Source of the DNA: Sphingomonas aerophila
GTDB lineage: Bacteria > Pseudomonadota > Alphaproteobacteria > Sphingomonadales > Sphingomonadaceae
DNA: 64,000 bases
NCBI RefSeq assembly: GCF_014199305.1
Contig: NZ_JACIJK010000012.1
Location: 43,823 to 107,822, forward strand
Reading direction: 5' to 3'
How positions within the stretch are numbered: the first letter of the stretch is position 1; the number at the start of each line of letters is the position of its first letter. The position numbers and the translations under genes were made by a program. Below are positions 26,170 to 33,916 of this stretch, one piece after another. Under the pieces are notes generated by a model that was given only the letters and a program-made list of their open reading frames with translations, made no database searches and was not told the origin of the DNA.

Positions 26170-27561
26170 ATGACTGAAGATGTATCTTTGCGCTCGGAGC
26201 AGATCGATCTGCTTCCCGGATTGCCCCTTAATGTTCGCTATGTGGCACCGTCATCGCTCGCGGCGCTGGGGCGCAAGGCGCGCATCCACTCCAAGGATCA
26301 GCTCCGCCTTATTGGTGAGAGCATCCAATTATTCGGCTTCTCCGTTCCCGTCGTGGTCGACGAGAACGACAAGGTGCTGGCCGGCAATGCCCGAATCGAA
26401 GCTGCGATCCAGCTGGGCATGACGATCGTACCGGTCGTGACGCTGTCGCACCTCAGTGCCGGCCAGAAGCGGGCGTTCGTTCTCGCCGAAAACAAGCTTG
26501 CAGACCTCGCGGGCTACGACCGCAAGATCTTGGCGCTCGAGTTCGCGGACCTGATCGAGCTCGACCTGACGTTCGACCTCGACGTGACCGGCTTCTCAGC
26601 GCCCGAGATCGACGCGCTCATGTTCGAGGACAGTGCCGCTGACCACGGCGATGACGTGTCCCCACCGCCGGCGCGGGTCACCAGCCAGATCGGCGATCTC
26701 TGGTTGCTGGGCAGCCACCGTCTCCTCTGTGGAGATGCCACCAGTCCCGAAGCCCTCAAAGTTCTAATGGGCGGGCAGAAAGCCCGGGTGGTGTTCTCGG
26801 ACCCGCCCTATAATTGCAAGGTCCAGGGGCATGTGACCGGCTCCGGACACCATGGCGAGTTTGTCTCCGCCTCGGGCGAAATGTCGGACGAGGAGTTCAC
26901 CGAGTTTCTGACCGGAACGCTGGCAAGGTTTCATGACGCGTTGGTGCCCGGCGGGCTTGCCTATGTGTGTATGGACTTCCGCAATCTGCGAAACGTCCTG
27001 GACGCTGCGGATGCGAATGCATTCGAGCTTCTCAATCTGATTGTCTGGTCCAAGCGACCGGGAATGGGCAGCTTTTATCGGTCAGCGCATGAGCTGATCT
27101 TCCTACTTGCCAAAAGTGGGGCCGCTCACTGCAACCGGGTCCAACTCGGCAAGCACGGTCGTAACCGCAGCAACGTCTGGGACTATCCTGGCGTCAACGG
27201 CTTCGGGGCCGAGAAGCAGCGTGACCGTGAGATGCACCCAACGGTGAAGCCACTTGCACTGGTCAGCGACGCATTGCTCGACTGCACCGCTCGCGGTGAT
27301 CTGGTGCTCGATCTCTTTTCGGGCAGCGGTACCACCATCATTGCGGCAGAGAAGACCGGGCGACTCGCCGCAGCGATGGATCTCGATCCGCGCTACGTGG
27401 ATACAAGCCTTGTTCGCTGGCAGGATTACTCGGGCAAGGAAGCTCGCCTCGCCAGCACCGGGCAAACCTGGCGGGAGGTGCGCGCCGAGCGAACCGGCAT
27501 CGGCGAGACCCCAGTCGTCAGTTCTCCACCTGCGCGTGTCCGCACGCGTCGTGCGGCGTGA
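26170..27561 (+). CDS. ParB-domain/DNA adenine methyltransferase fusion
   Basis: A 463-residue two-domain protein. Residues about 20-150 are a ParB/sulfiredoxin-like nuclease-fold domain (RLIGESIQLFGFSVPVVVDE, VLAGNARIEAAIQLG). Residues about 170-440 are a beta-class methyltransferase with motif IV DPPYN at D211 and motif I DLFSGSGTT at D381, and TVKPLALVSDAL between them. Such fusions are common in alphaproteobacterial phages and islands, where they methylate the element or regulate packaging. The ATG at 26170 is chosen because the family begins just after it. It is followed after 10 bases by the DUF5681 gene, in an apparent operon with the terminase. Role in self-protection is inference. 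Confidence 0.9.
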   Translation: MTEDVSLRSEQIDLLPGLPLNVRYVAPSSLAALGRKARIHSKDQLRLIGESIQLFGFSVPVVVDENDKVLAGNARIEAAIQLGMTIVPVVTLSHLSAGQKRAFVLAENKLADLAGYDRKILALEFADLIELDLTFDLDVTGFSAPEIDALMFEDSAADHGDDVSPPPARVTSQIGDLWLLGSHRLLCGDATSPEALKVLMGGQKARVVFSDPPYNCKVQGHVTGSGHHGEFVSASGEMSDEEFTEFLTGTLARFHDALVPGGLAYVCMDFRNLRNVLDAADANAFELLNLIVWSKRPGMGSFYRSAHELIFLLAKSGAAHCNRVQLGKHGRNRSNVWDYPGVNGFGAEKQRDREMHPTVKPLALVSDALLDCTARGDLVLDLFSGSGTTIIAAEKTGRLAAAMDLDPRYVDTSLVRWQDYSGKEARLASTGQTWREVRAERTGIGETPVVSSPPARVRTRRAA

Positions 27562-27571
27562 GGAGGATGAC

Positions 27572-27997
27572 ATGTCAGAACCTTCTGAGAACGACGCGCA
27601 GCAAGTTCATGATTGCGACCCGGATGATGGCAGCGCAGCGCGCGGACGCCCACCGCGAGAGTACCGGTTCAAGCCCGGCACCTCTGGTAATCCGCGCGGA
27701 CGGCCGCGCGGCTCCAGGAACTTTGCAACCCTGATCCAGCGCGAGCTGGATCGGACGATCACCGCGACCGTTAGCGGACGGCAGACAAAGGTCGCTAAAC
27801 GCGAGGCGATCATCATGCGCCTGGTCGAAAAGGCGCTGAAAGGTGACCACAAGTCGATCGAGGCCATCCTCAAGTACGGCGACGAGGGCTCCTCGGAGAT
27901 CAAGCTGCCGCCCATGGACACCGATCCGGCGCGCGAAAGCGAGATTCTGGACGCGTATCTGCGTAGGCTCGATGACGGGGGCGCGGGTCATGGATAG
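27572..27997 (+). CDS. DUF5681 domain protein
   Basis: A 141-residue protein with the family motif FKPGTSGNPRGRPRGSRNF, a basic patch likely to contact DNA, followed by two helices (KREAIIMRLVEKALKGDHKS). DUF5681 proteins usually sit immediately before a large terminase and are suspected small-terminase equivalents. Here the stop overlaps the terminase start by eight bases (ATGGATAG), and the gene has a good AGGAGGA ribosome site 10 bases after the methyltransferase. The small-terminase role is inferred from position. Confidence 0.87.
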   Translation: MSEPSENDAQQVHDCDPDDGSAARGRPPREYRFKPGTSGNPRGRPRGSRNFATLIQRELDRTITATVSGRQTKVAKREAIIMRLVEKALKGDHKSIEAILKYGDEGSSEIKLPPMDTDPARESEILDAYLRRLDDGGAGHG

Positions 27998-29465
27998 GCC
28001 TGCCGACATTCCGTCCGCGCTCAATATCGTATGCCGGACTGACTTCCAGGCCTTCGTTGAGCGGGTGTTCGCGACCCTCGATCCAGCGGCAACGCTGGAG
28101 CGAGGCACATACCTGCCAGTCTTGTGCGACTACCTCGCCCGTGTTGAGCGCGGCGAGGTGAAGCGCCTGTTGATCACCATACCGCCAAGGCACCTCAAAT
28201 CGGTAACGGCCTCCATCGCGTTGCCGGCCTGGGTGTTGGGCCGTGACCCGACCAAGCGTATCCTGACGGTCAGCTATGCGCGTGACCTGACGGTGGATCA
28301 CTCGCGTAACTTCCTTAAGGTCGCGCGCTCGGGCTGGTATGCGCATGTGTTCCCCAACACGGCGACCAATGTCGAGCGCGATACCATTCGCGAATATCGG
28401 ACCCGGCAGAATGGCTTTCGGCTGGGTAGCTCGCTTGGCGGCACGCTAACCGGTCTTGGTGGCGACTTGATCATCATCGACGATCTAATGAAGGCGGCGG
28501 ACGCGCGCTCGCCGGTCGCGCGCGAGCGGGCCCGGCACTTTTATGGCAATACGCTGGTCAGCCGATTGAACGATAAGTCCGCCGGGTCGATCATCGCGGT
28601 TCAGCAGCGCCTCCACGAGGAAGACATTGCTGCCCATTTGAAGGAGCTTGGCTTTGTGCACCTGAACCTGCCGGCGATCGCCGAGGAGCGTCAGGAGTTC
28701 AGGCTGTCGAGCGGGCAGGTCTTTGTTCGTCAACCGGGCGACCTGTTGAAACCGCGAAGCGAACCGCGCGCTATTCTCGACGAGATCCGACAAGGGATGG
28801 GCGGTTCCGATTTTGAGGCACAGTACCAGCAGAACCCAACCCCGCCCGACAGCGCCCTCATCGAGTGGAACCGGATCCAGACCTATGACGAGGCGCCGGC
28901 GCGTGACCGGCTGCAATGGGTCGTCCAATCTTGGGATACAGCGCTTAGCGACGGACCGAAGTCCGACTACTCTGTGTGCACGACGTGGGGCCATCACAAC
29001 GGACATTGGCTTCTTCTCGAGGTTAAACAGGTCCGCAAGCTTTACGCTGACCTCCTGGCGCTGGTCCGGCGCGAGCGGAAGCGTTGGCAAGCCGATACAA
29101 TCCTTGTCGAAAACGCTGGCGTCGGGATCGCCCTGCTCGCTGATCTTTCACGTGATCAGCGGTGTCTCAGCGAGCCCGAGCATCACGCGCCAAGCTGCGA
29201 GCGCCGCGCCTTCACGCCGGACATGAGTAAGGAGGACCGGCTCACGGTCGGTGTTGAACGTCTTTACAGCGGCAAGGTACGGTTCCCGACAACGGCGCCA
29301 TGGCTGCCTGCGCTAAAGCGGGAGATGACCGGCTTCCCGCATCTCGCCCATGATGACCAGGTCGATAGCGTGACGCAGTTCCTTCACTGGGTGATGGGGC
29401 GCAGTGCCCGAACGGCGACGGCGGGCAGAGAACGGCCTCGGCCGAACGCGCCGCGGCCGCGGTGA
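27990..29465 (+). CDS. Phage terminase large subunit
   Basis: A 491-residue DNA-packaging motor. The ATPase half has the terminase P-loop variant ITIPPRHLKSVTAS (residues about 62-75), the VSYARDLTVDHSRNF adenine-binding segment and Walker B LIIIDDLMK near residue 160. The nuclease half has the RNase H-like QSWDTALSDGPKSDYSV (first Asp), ILVENAGVG and the late HDDQVDS Asp pair. All key residues are present, so it could be active. Unexpectedly no portal, protease or capsid gene follows; the next genes are small unknowns and a recombinase. It therefore either packages for a helper phage or is a relic kept by the element. Confidence 0.93.
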   Translation: MDRPADIPSALNIVCRTDFQAFVERVFATLDPAATLERGTYLPVLCDYLARVERGEVKRLLITIPPRHLKSVTASIALPAWVLGRDPTKRILTVSYARDLTVDHSRNFLKVARSGWYAHVFPNTATNVERDTIREYRTRQNGFRLGSSLGGTLTGLGGDLIIIDDLMKAADARSPVARERARHFYGNTLVSRLNDKSAGSIIAVQQRLHEEDIAAHLKELGFVHLNLPAIAEERQEFRLSSGQVFVRQPGDLLKPRSEPRAILDEIRQGMGGSDFEAQYQQNPTPPDSALIEWNRIQTYDEAPARDRLQWVVQSWDTALSDGPKSDYSVCTTWGHHNGHWLLLEVKQVRKLYADLLALVRRERKRWQADTILVENAGVGIALLADLSRDQRCLSEPEHHAPSCERRAFTPDMSKEDRLTVGVERLYSGKVRFPTTAPWLPALKREMTGFPHLAHDDQVDSVTQFLHWVMGRSARTATAGRERPRPNAPRPR

Positions 29466-29512
29466 TGGCGCCTTAGCGAAGACGCACATCGCCTGGGCCG
29501 TCTCAGTTCATC

Positions 29513-30022
29513 TTATCCAAAAATGGTGACGTCACTTGCGACGAGGTCTCCTTTCGAGCCTGTGCAGCCCCAGGTGGCCCAAAGGTCATCGAAGGTCACT
29601 CGATCGTTCTCCACGACCTCAATAAGGGCAGTGCCGCCTCCCGGACTGATGAACCGAGTGAAGCCGGCTAGTCCGCCAAAGGCATTGGTAGCGTTTACCT
29701 CGCCACATACCAGCAACTTACCGCTCTGAAGGTGATAGACATTTACGTTGCGATACTCGGCCGCTCCAGCATCTCGCAATTGCAAGGCAACTGCCGCCTC
29801 TGCCTCGCGAGCGGCCTCATATTCGAGGTTGGGATGCAACATGCCGTAGATGCCCAGGAGCACGAAGCCGATGACAATGACGCCGACAGCAGCGAGGAGA
29901 CGGCGGCCAAAGCTCCAGCGAGCAGGCGATCGGTGCTCCGGCGCGGCGACCATCGGGGCTGACAGGAAGGGCTGAGTGCCGCCATTCGGGTGTGTATTTT
30001 CTGACATCTGATTGTTTTGCAT
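29513..30022 (-). CDS. Single-pass membrane protein of unknown function
   Basis: A 169-residue protein with a cytosolic N-terminus of about 40 residues, one membrane helix (LLAAVGVIVIGFVLLGIYGM) and an external domain of about 105 residues. The external part contains LQLRDAGAAEYRNVNVYHL, GKLLVCGEVNATNAFGG and a final WGCTGSKG; the two cysteines could pair. The latter part resembles small secreted domains that follow a CGEVNA-type motif in other proteobacterial proteins, but no function is attached. A GGGGGGAAG ribosome site nine bases before the ATG at 30022 supports this start over upstream in-frame ATGs. Confidence 0.7.
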   Translation of the reverse strand: MQNNQMSENTHPNGGTQPFLSAPMVAAPEHRSPARWSFGRRLLAAVGVIVIGFVLLGIYGMLHPNLEYEAAREAEAAVALQLRDAGAAEYRNVNVYHLQSGKLLVCGEVNATNAFGGLAGFTRFISPGGGTALIEVVENDRVTFDDLWATWGCTGSKGDLVASDVTIFG

Positions 30023-30160
30023 CACGTAAGACTTCCCCCCGTCTGATCGTCCTTGTCGACAATCAATGACACCGCTCATGCTCGAAGCCGTTGGGAAATC
30101 AACCGGAATGTCACTGATCGTCTGTAGATCGAACGTCGACAGGGCGGTCTTCATGCCGGC

Positions 30161-30364
30161 GTGGATGTCCGCTCACGCCTTGCCGCCAATCTGCGCCGCC
30201 TTCGGGGCGAGCATGGCTGGAGCCAGGAGGAGTATGCCGACCGTGCCGGCATTCATCGGACCTATGTCAGCGACATCGAGCGGGGCGCGCGCAACCCGAC
30301 GATCAGCGTGGTCGAAAAGCTTGCCGTGCCCTTTGCGGTAACCGCGAGCGACCTGCTCGCCTGA
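30161..30364 (+). CDS. XRE-family helix-turn-helix regulator
   Basis: A 67-residue protein that is essentially one HTH_3 domain: LAANLRRLRGEHGWSQEEYA, then AGIHRTYVSDIERGARNPTI and LEKLA-like VEKLAVPFAV. The recognition helix is complete. Start is a GTG; no closer ATG is in frame. It is divergent from the membrane protein gene with 138 bases between starts and probably represses genes of this mobile block, as such short XRE proteins do in other elements. Targets are not visible. Confidence 0.85.
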   Translation: MDVRSRLAANLRRLRGEHGWSQEEYADRAGIHRTYVSDIERGARNPTISVVEKLAVPFAVTASDLLA

Positions 30365-30441
30365 ACTAGCGGCCTGAAAAGCTGCGGGTCGACTTCCGGC
30401 CAAGGTCGAGGCTTCGTCGTCGCCGAGGAGGCGAATGCCGC

Positions 30442-30636
30442 ATGAACGATAGAGAGAAGGTCAGAACGCTGCTGACGAGCGCGGGCATGCTGATGGAGGA
30501 CGCGTCTGCGCGCCTGATTCTGCAAACCGAGGTTTCAGCGGTATTGGTCGGTTTGCTGCGCGAGACCGCCAGCAGTCTGCTTACCATTGCCACCGCCGTC
30601 GAGGTGATCGAGCGTCGCGAGCGCTTGTCGAGCTAG
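30442..30636 (+). CDS. Small hypothetical protein
   Basis: 64 residues, predicted all-helical (VRTLLTSAGMLMEDASARLI, VLVGLLRETASSLLTIATAV). A GAGGAGG ribosome site lies upstream. The stop overlaps the GTG start of the next gene by one base (TAGTG), which supports that both are real and cotranslated. No family recognised; no membrane segment strong enough to call. Confidence 0.55.
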   Translation: MNDREKVRTLLTSAGMLMEDASARLILQTEVSAVLVGLLRETASSLLTIATAVEVIERRERLSS

Positions 30637-30917
30637 TGGAGCGCTTCTCTTGCCAGTGCTCGCGCGCTTTGCCAGAGGCGACCGCCGTGCGAGCAAGCGA
30701 GCTACAAGACCTGATCGTGGCAACGCTGGTGCGCAAGCAAGGCGGCTCCGCGCGGCGATGGCGCCTGGCAGTCGGCCCGGTCCGGGTACGTGACCGCGCT
30801 ACGCACCCTGACATCAACTGGTCCATCGAGCCGCATGGCACCGGGCGTGAGAACGCAGTCATCGAGAAGCTGCTCGACGAGTTGCGGCTGTCCCACTCGC
30901 TTGTCGAGAAAGACTGA
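30636..30917 (+). CDS. Small hypothetical protein, coupled to upstream gene
   Basis: 93 residues, soluble. The central part (RRWRLAVGPVRVRDRATHPD, then INWSIEPHGTGRENAVIEKL) reads like a compact alpha/beta domain. The GTG start overlaps the previous stop by one base. It ends 23 bases before the stop of the convergent serine recombinase gene. Comparable small genes often accompany DUF3489-DUF2924-recombinase cassettes, but I cannot assign a function. Confidence 0.55.
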   Translation: MERFSCQCSRALPEATAVRASELQDLIVATLVRKQGGSARRWRLAVGPVRVRDRATHPDINWSIEPHGTGRENAVIEKLLDELRLSHSLVEKD

Positions 30918-30940
30918 CCGGCGGGGACGCGCGGCGCGCG

Positions 30941-32635
30941 TCAGCCTGCCCGCCGCTTAGCCGGAAGGAGCATGTCTGCCTGCGCCTGCCAGTCTGGCGA
31001 GAGGGTGCCCTCAAGCGTCAGGCTTGCCACCGTCACTCCCGCGCGCTGCCGACCCGCCAGGATTGCCTCGATCACTGCAGGCGCGAGAAAGGCGAGGCGC
31101 ACCACTCGGGTGAGATAGGATGCTGTTACGCCTTCGCGCGCGGCGAGGTCGCTCGTGCTGATCTCGCCTTGGCGCAGCACCCCCCACCAGCGGCGTGCCT
31201 GGACCAGCAGGCGCACCAGCGAGCGGTCCGGCACCGCTTGGGGGAGCGCGCCATTGTCCTGCACCAGCCGCAGCGCCCGGCCCGAGCGGGTCAGCCTTGC
31301 CGTGCAGCTGACCTCGATGGTGGCGGGCGCGCCTGTCTGGCAGGCCAAGCCCAGTGCAGCCGCGAGTGCAGCGGTGTTGCAGGCGACTGTTACAGCACCA
31401 GTGCCGACCGTTACCGTTCCGACAAGGGCGGCGAGGGCCAGAGAGCGACGTTCAGTGACCTGCACCGCCAGCTCCGCGCAGCGGGCATGAAGGTCCGCAA
31501 CCTGGTGAACATCTACGTCGAATGAAGCGGCCGCGGCGAGCTCCAGCGGCTGACGGAGCAGCTGCTGCACGCGCTCGGCGACCAGCGCCTCAATCTCACG
31601 GGCTGGAACCCTCAGCCCCGTGTCGGACGTCGCTTGCTGCAGGGCGCGGCTGACATAGTAGCGGTGTCTGACCTTGCCTCCGTCGCCGCCGCCCACGACA
31701 GGCTTGCTGGAATGGGTGGCGACCAGCGGCTCGCCATCGGCGTCGACGATCTTGCCAGCGAGTGGGCTGCTCTCTGCAACGCCCGCTTTGCTGCGATGAC
31801 CCTGGAGGTGGTCGGCCAGCTTGGTCTGCACCGCGGCGAAGGTCACGTCATCGACGATTGCTGCATGGAGGCCTGGGTAGACATTGTCCTTGTGGCCAAT
31901 CTTGCCGGTGTAGGTGACGTTCTTGAGAACCTGATAGAGCTGCCCCCGCGTGAACGCGCCACCGCCGAGCGGCTTACCGCCAATGGTCACGCGCTTGGGA
32001 ACAGTAATGCCGGTGCTGGCCAGCTCTTCCTCGAGCAGACGCACACTGCCGAGCACAAGATAGCGCGCGAACAGGTGTCGAATGAGCGCTGCCTGCTCGT
32101 CGACAATCACCAGGCTGCGGTCATCAGGCGCATAGCCGAGCGGCGGGGTGCCCCCCATCCACATGCCCCTCGCTTTGGACGCTGCAATCTTGTCTCGAAT
32201 GCGCTCGGCGGTGACCTCGCGCTCGAACTGCGCAAAGCTCAGCAGCATGTTGAGCGTCAGCCGCCCCATGCTGGTGGTCGTGTTGAACGACTGGGTCACC
32301 GAGACGAAGCTGGTGCCCGCGGCATCGAAGGTCTCGACCAGCTTGGCAAAGTCAAACAGCGAGCGGGTCAGCCGGTCGACCTTGTAGACGACGATGATGT
32401 CGACCCGGCCCGCGGCTACCTCGGCGAGCAGGCGCTGCAGGGCAGGGCGCTCCAGCGTGCCGCCCGAGAGCCCGCCATCGTCGTAGACCTCGGGCAGTGC
32501 CGTCCAGCCCTCACTTGCCTGGCTGAGGATGTACGCGGCACACGCCTCGCGCTGAGCATCGAGGCTGTTGAAGCTTTGCTCCAGTCCCTCGTCTGACGAC
32601 TTGCGGGTGTAGATGGCGCAGCGGACCGTCTTCAT
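30941..32635 (-). CDS. Large serine recombinase
   Basis: A 564-residue recombinase that would integrate or excise an element through a serine-DNA intermediate. The resolvase catalytic domain (residues about 4-150) has AIYTRKSSDEGLEQSFNSLD with the nucleophile Ser in the YTRKSS motif, DDGGLSGGTLERPALQRLL and VVYKVDRLTRSLFDF. The recombinase domain (GTPPLGYAPDDRSL, GQLYQVLKNVTYTGKIGHKD) and zinc-ribbon/coiled-coil region follow. The ATG at 32635 overlaps the DUF2924 stop by four bases, so it is the third gene of a coupled operon. The attachment sites it would use were not found. Confidence 0.93.
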   Translation of the reverse strand: MKTVRCAIYTRKSSDEGLEQSFNSLDAQREACAAYILSQASEGWTALPEVYDDGGLSGGTLERPALQRLLAEVAAGRVDIIVVYKVDRLTRSLFDFAKLVETFDAAGTSFVSVTQSFNTTTSMGRLTLNMLLSFAQFEREVTAERIRDKIAASKARGMWMGGTPPLGYAPDDRSLVIVDEQAALIRHLFARYLVLGSVRLLEEELASTGITVPKRVTIGGKPLGGGAFTRGQLYQVLKNVTYTGKIGHKDNVYPGLHAAIVDDVTFAAVQTKLADHLQGHRSKAGVAESSPLAGKIVDADGEPLVATHSSKPVVGGGDGGKVRHRYYVSRALQQATSDTGLRVPAREIEALVAERVQQLLRQPLELAAAASFDVDVHQVADLHARCAELAVQVTERRSLALAALVGTVTVGTGAVTVACNTAALAAALGLACQTGAPATIEVSCTARLTRSGRALRLVQDNGALPQAVPDRSLVRLLVQARRWWGVLRQGEISTSDLAAREGVTASYLTRVVRLAFLAPAVIEAILAGRQRAGVTVASLTLEGTLSPDWQAQADMLLPAKRRAG

Positions 32636-33045
32636 GCTGCTGCAGCCTTCTTCTTGAGCCCAAAGAACGCCGGTCCCGACCAGCGTGTGCCCGTGATCGC
32701 GCGGGCGACCTCCGACAGTGAACGCCATTCGCGATTGTCCCAGCGGATGATCTGGTCCTCGCCGACGGTGACAACATGGACGCGGCCGCCCCACTCGCGC
32801 ACCAAACGCATGCCCGCGGTCGCCGCCTGTGTTCGCGTCTGGCCGCGGCCAAGCTGGTCAAGCGTTTGGGTCGTGGCGCGGGCGAGCCCGCCCGCCGCGC
32901 GCGCCTGACCCTCCCAGGCGAGTGCGAGGCGCAGCATCTTGGGGCTGACCTTGGGGGCAGGGGTCCCGACCAGCGCGTGCCAGCGCTGGCGCAGGTCGGC
33001 TGAGCCCAGCTCATCGAGCTCGGTGATGCTAGCTGCCGCATCCAT
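32632..33045 (-). CDS. DUF2924 domain protein
   Basis: A 137-residue DUF2924 protein, recognised by SADLRQRWHALVGTPAPKVS, LRLALAWEGQARAAGGL and the ending WDNREWRSLSEVARAITGTR-type motif followed by GLKKK. Members nearly always precede a large serine recombinase in alphaproteobacteria and may be accessory DNA-binding or directionality factors. The start shares one base with the stop of DUF3489 (TGATG) and the stop overlaps the recombinase start by four bases, giving a three-gene coupled operon. The accessory role is inferred from conservation of order. Confidence 0.9.
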   Translation of the reverse strand: MDAAASITELDELGSADLRQRWHALVGTPAPKVSPKMLRLALAWEGQARAAGGLARATTQTLDQLGRGQTRTQAATAGMRLVREWGGRVHVVTVGEDQIIRWDNREWRSLSEVARAITGTRWSGPAFFGLKKKAAAA

Positions 33046-33557
33046 CACTTGGCACCAAACAGCCGGTAGCAGGTCATGCCATCGCGCTTGATCCGCTGGA
33101 CCGGGTGCCCCTTCTTGCGCAGGCCCGTCATCGCGGCCCGGATCGTGTGCGGTAGCCAACCGGTGGCTTCGGTCAGAGTGGCCATTGGCGAGCCCTCCGC
33201 ACGATCCAGCAGCGCCAGCACGGTCGCGATCTTGGTGGGCGCTTTCTCTACATCGACGATCTCGGGAAGCTGTACAGTTCCGGCGCCCGCCTGGTCGCCG
33301 TCACCCGTGATGCCGATCGCGGTGAGCCCAGCATCCGTGATGAAAACGCCGTACCGGATGTCCCCGTCGACGCGGCGCACCGCGACCTCGTTGGTCGTTT
33401 CCCGTTCCTCGGCCAGCTTGTCCCGAAGGAGGTTGGCGATGGCTTTGGCGGCGCCGCCACCTGGCTTGATGCTGGCATGTATCGGCACCAGGCTGCCGTC
33501 AGGGCGCTGGGACGCCGCGGCCAGCAGAATGGCTTGCGTGTCGGTGAGCTTGATCAT
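33045..33557 (-). CDS. DUF3489 domain protein
   Basis: A 170-residue protein ending in the DUF3489 winged-helix-like domain (KIATVLALLDRAEGSPMATL, EATGWLPHTIRAAMTGLRKK, GMTCYRLFG). The N-terminal half (MIKLTDTQAILLAAASQRPD, LVPIHASIKPGGGAAKA) is also typical of the family. First gene of the DUF3489-DUF2924-recombinase operon; the ATG at 33557 is chosen because the family begins there. Probably a DNA-binding regulator of the recombinase; this is inference. Confidence 0.88.
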   Translation of the reverse strand: MIKLTDTQAILLAAASQRPDGSLVPIHASIKPGGGAAKAIANLLRDKLAEERETTNEVAVRRVDGDIRYGVFITDAGLTAIGITGDGDQAGAGTVQLPEIVDVEKAPTKIATVLALLDRAEGSPMATLTEATGWLPHTIRAAMTGLRKKGHPVQRIKRDGMTCYRLFGAK

Positions 33558-33916
33558 GATGCTGAAAACTCCGGTTCGGAGCAGCACCTTGCTGCCCCAC
33601 CGGCCAGAGCCCCGGTGAGCGCGTCACCTGGGGCAGGGGCGACCGCGTCGCCCGTCGTTCGTGTGCCAACGCTGTCGCTCCGGTGCGAACGGAAGTCGAA
33701 TGGAATGTGCAGCGGAGAAGCAGAAACTTGCAGTCAGATTTCAACTGTCGCTGACCGCGTGAGCGGGCGCTTTTTGGGTGGAAAGCGGCCAGTCCGCTTT
33801 GTGCCGCCGAGTCTTCCTAATCAGCCACTCGTTCAGAAACTCTGGCCGGCCGTGAGGTCTTCAACATCTTAGCGTCTCTATCGGCTCTGGCCCGCCAGCG
33901 CTCGGTTAACGGAATT
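33558..33916. other. 360 bp spacer without a gene
   Basis: It lies between the DUF3489 start and the stop of the AbiJ-like gene. No coding frame with motifs is present. It should contain the promoter of the recombinase operon; no clear boxes were identified. Confidence 0.45.
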
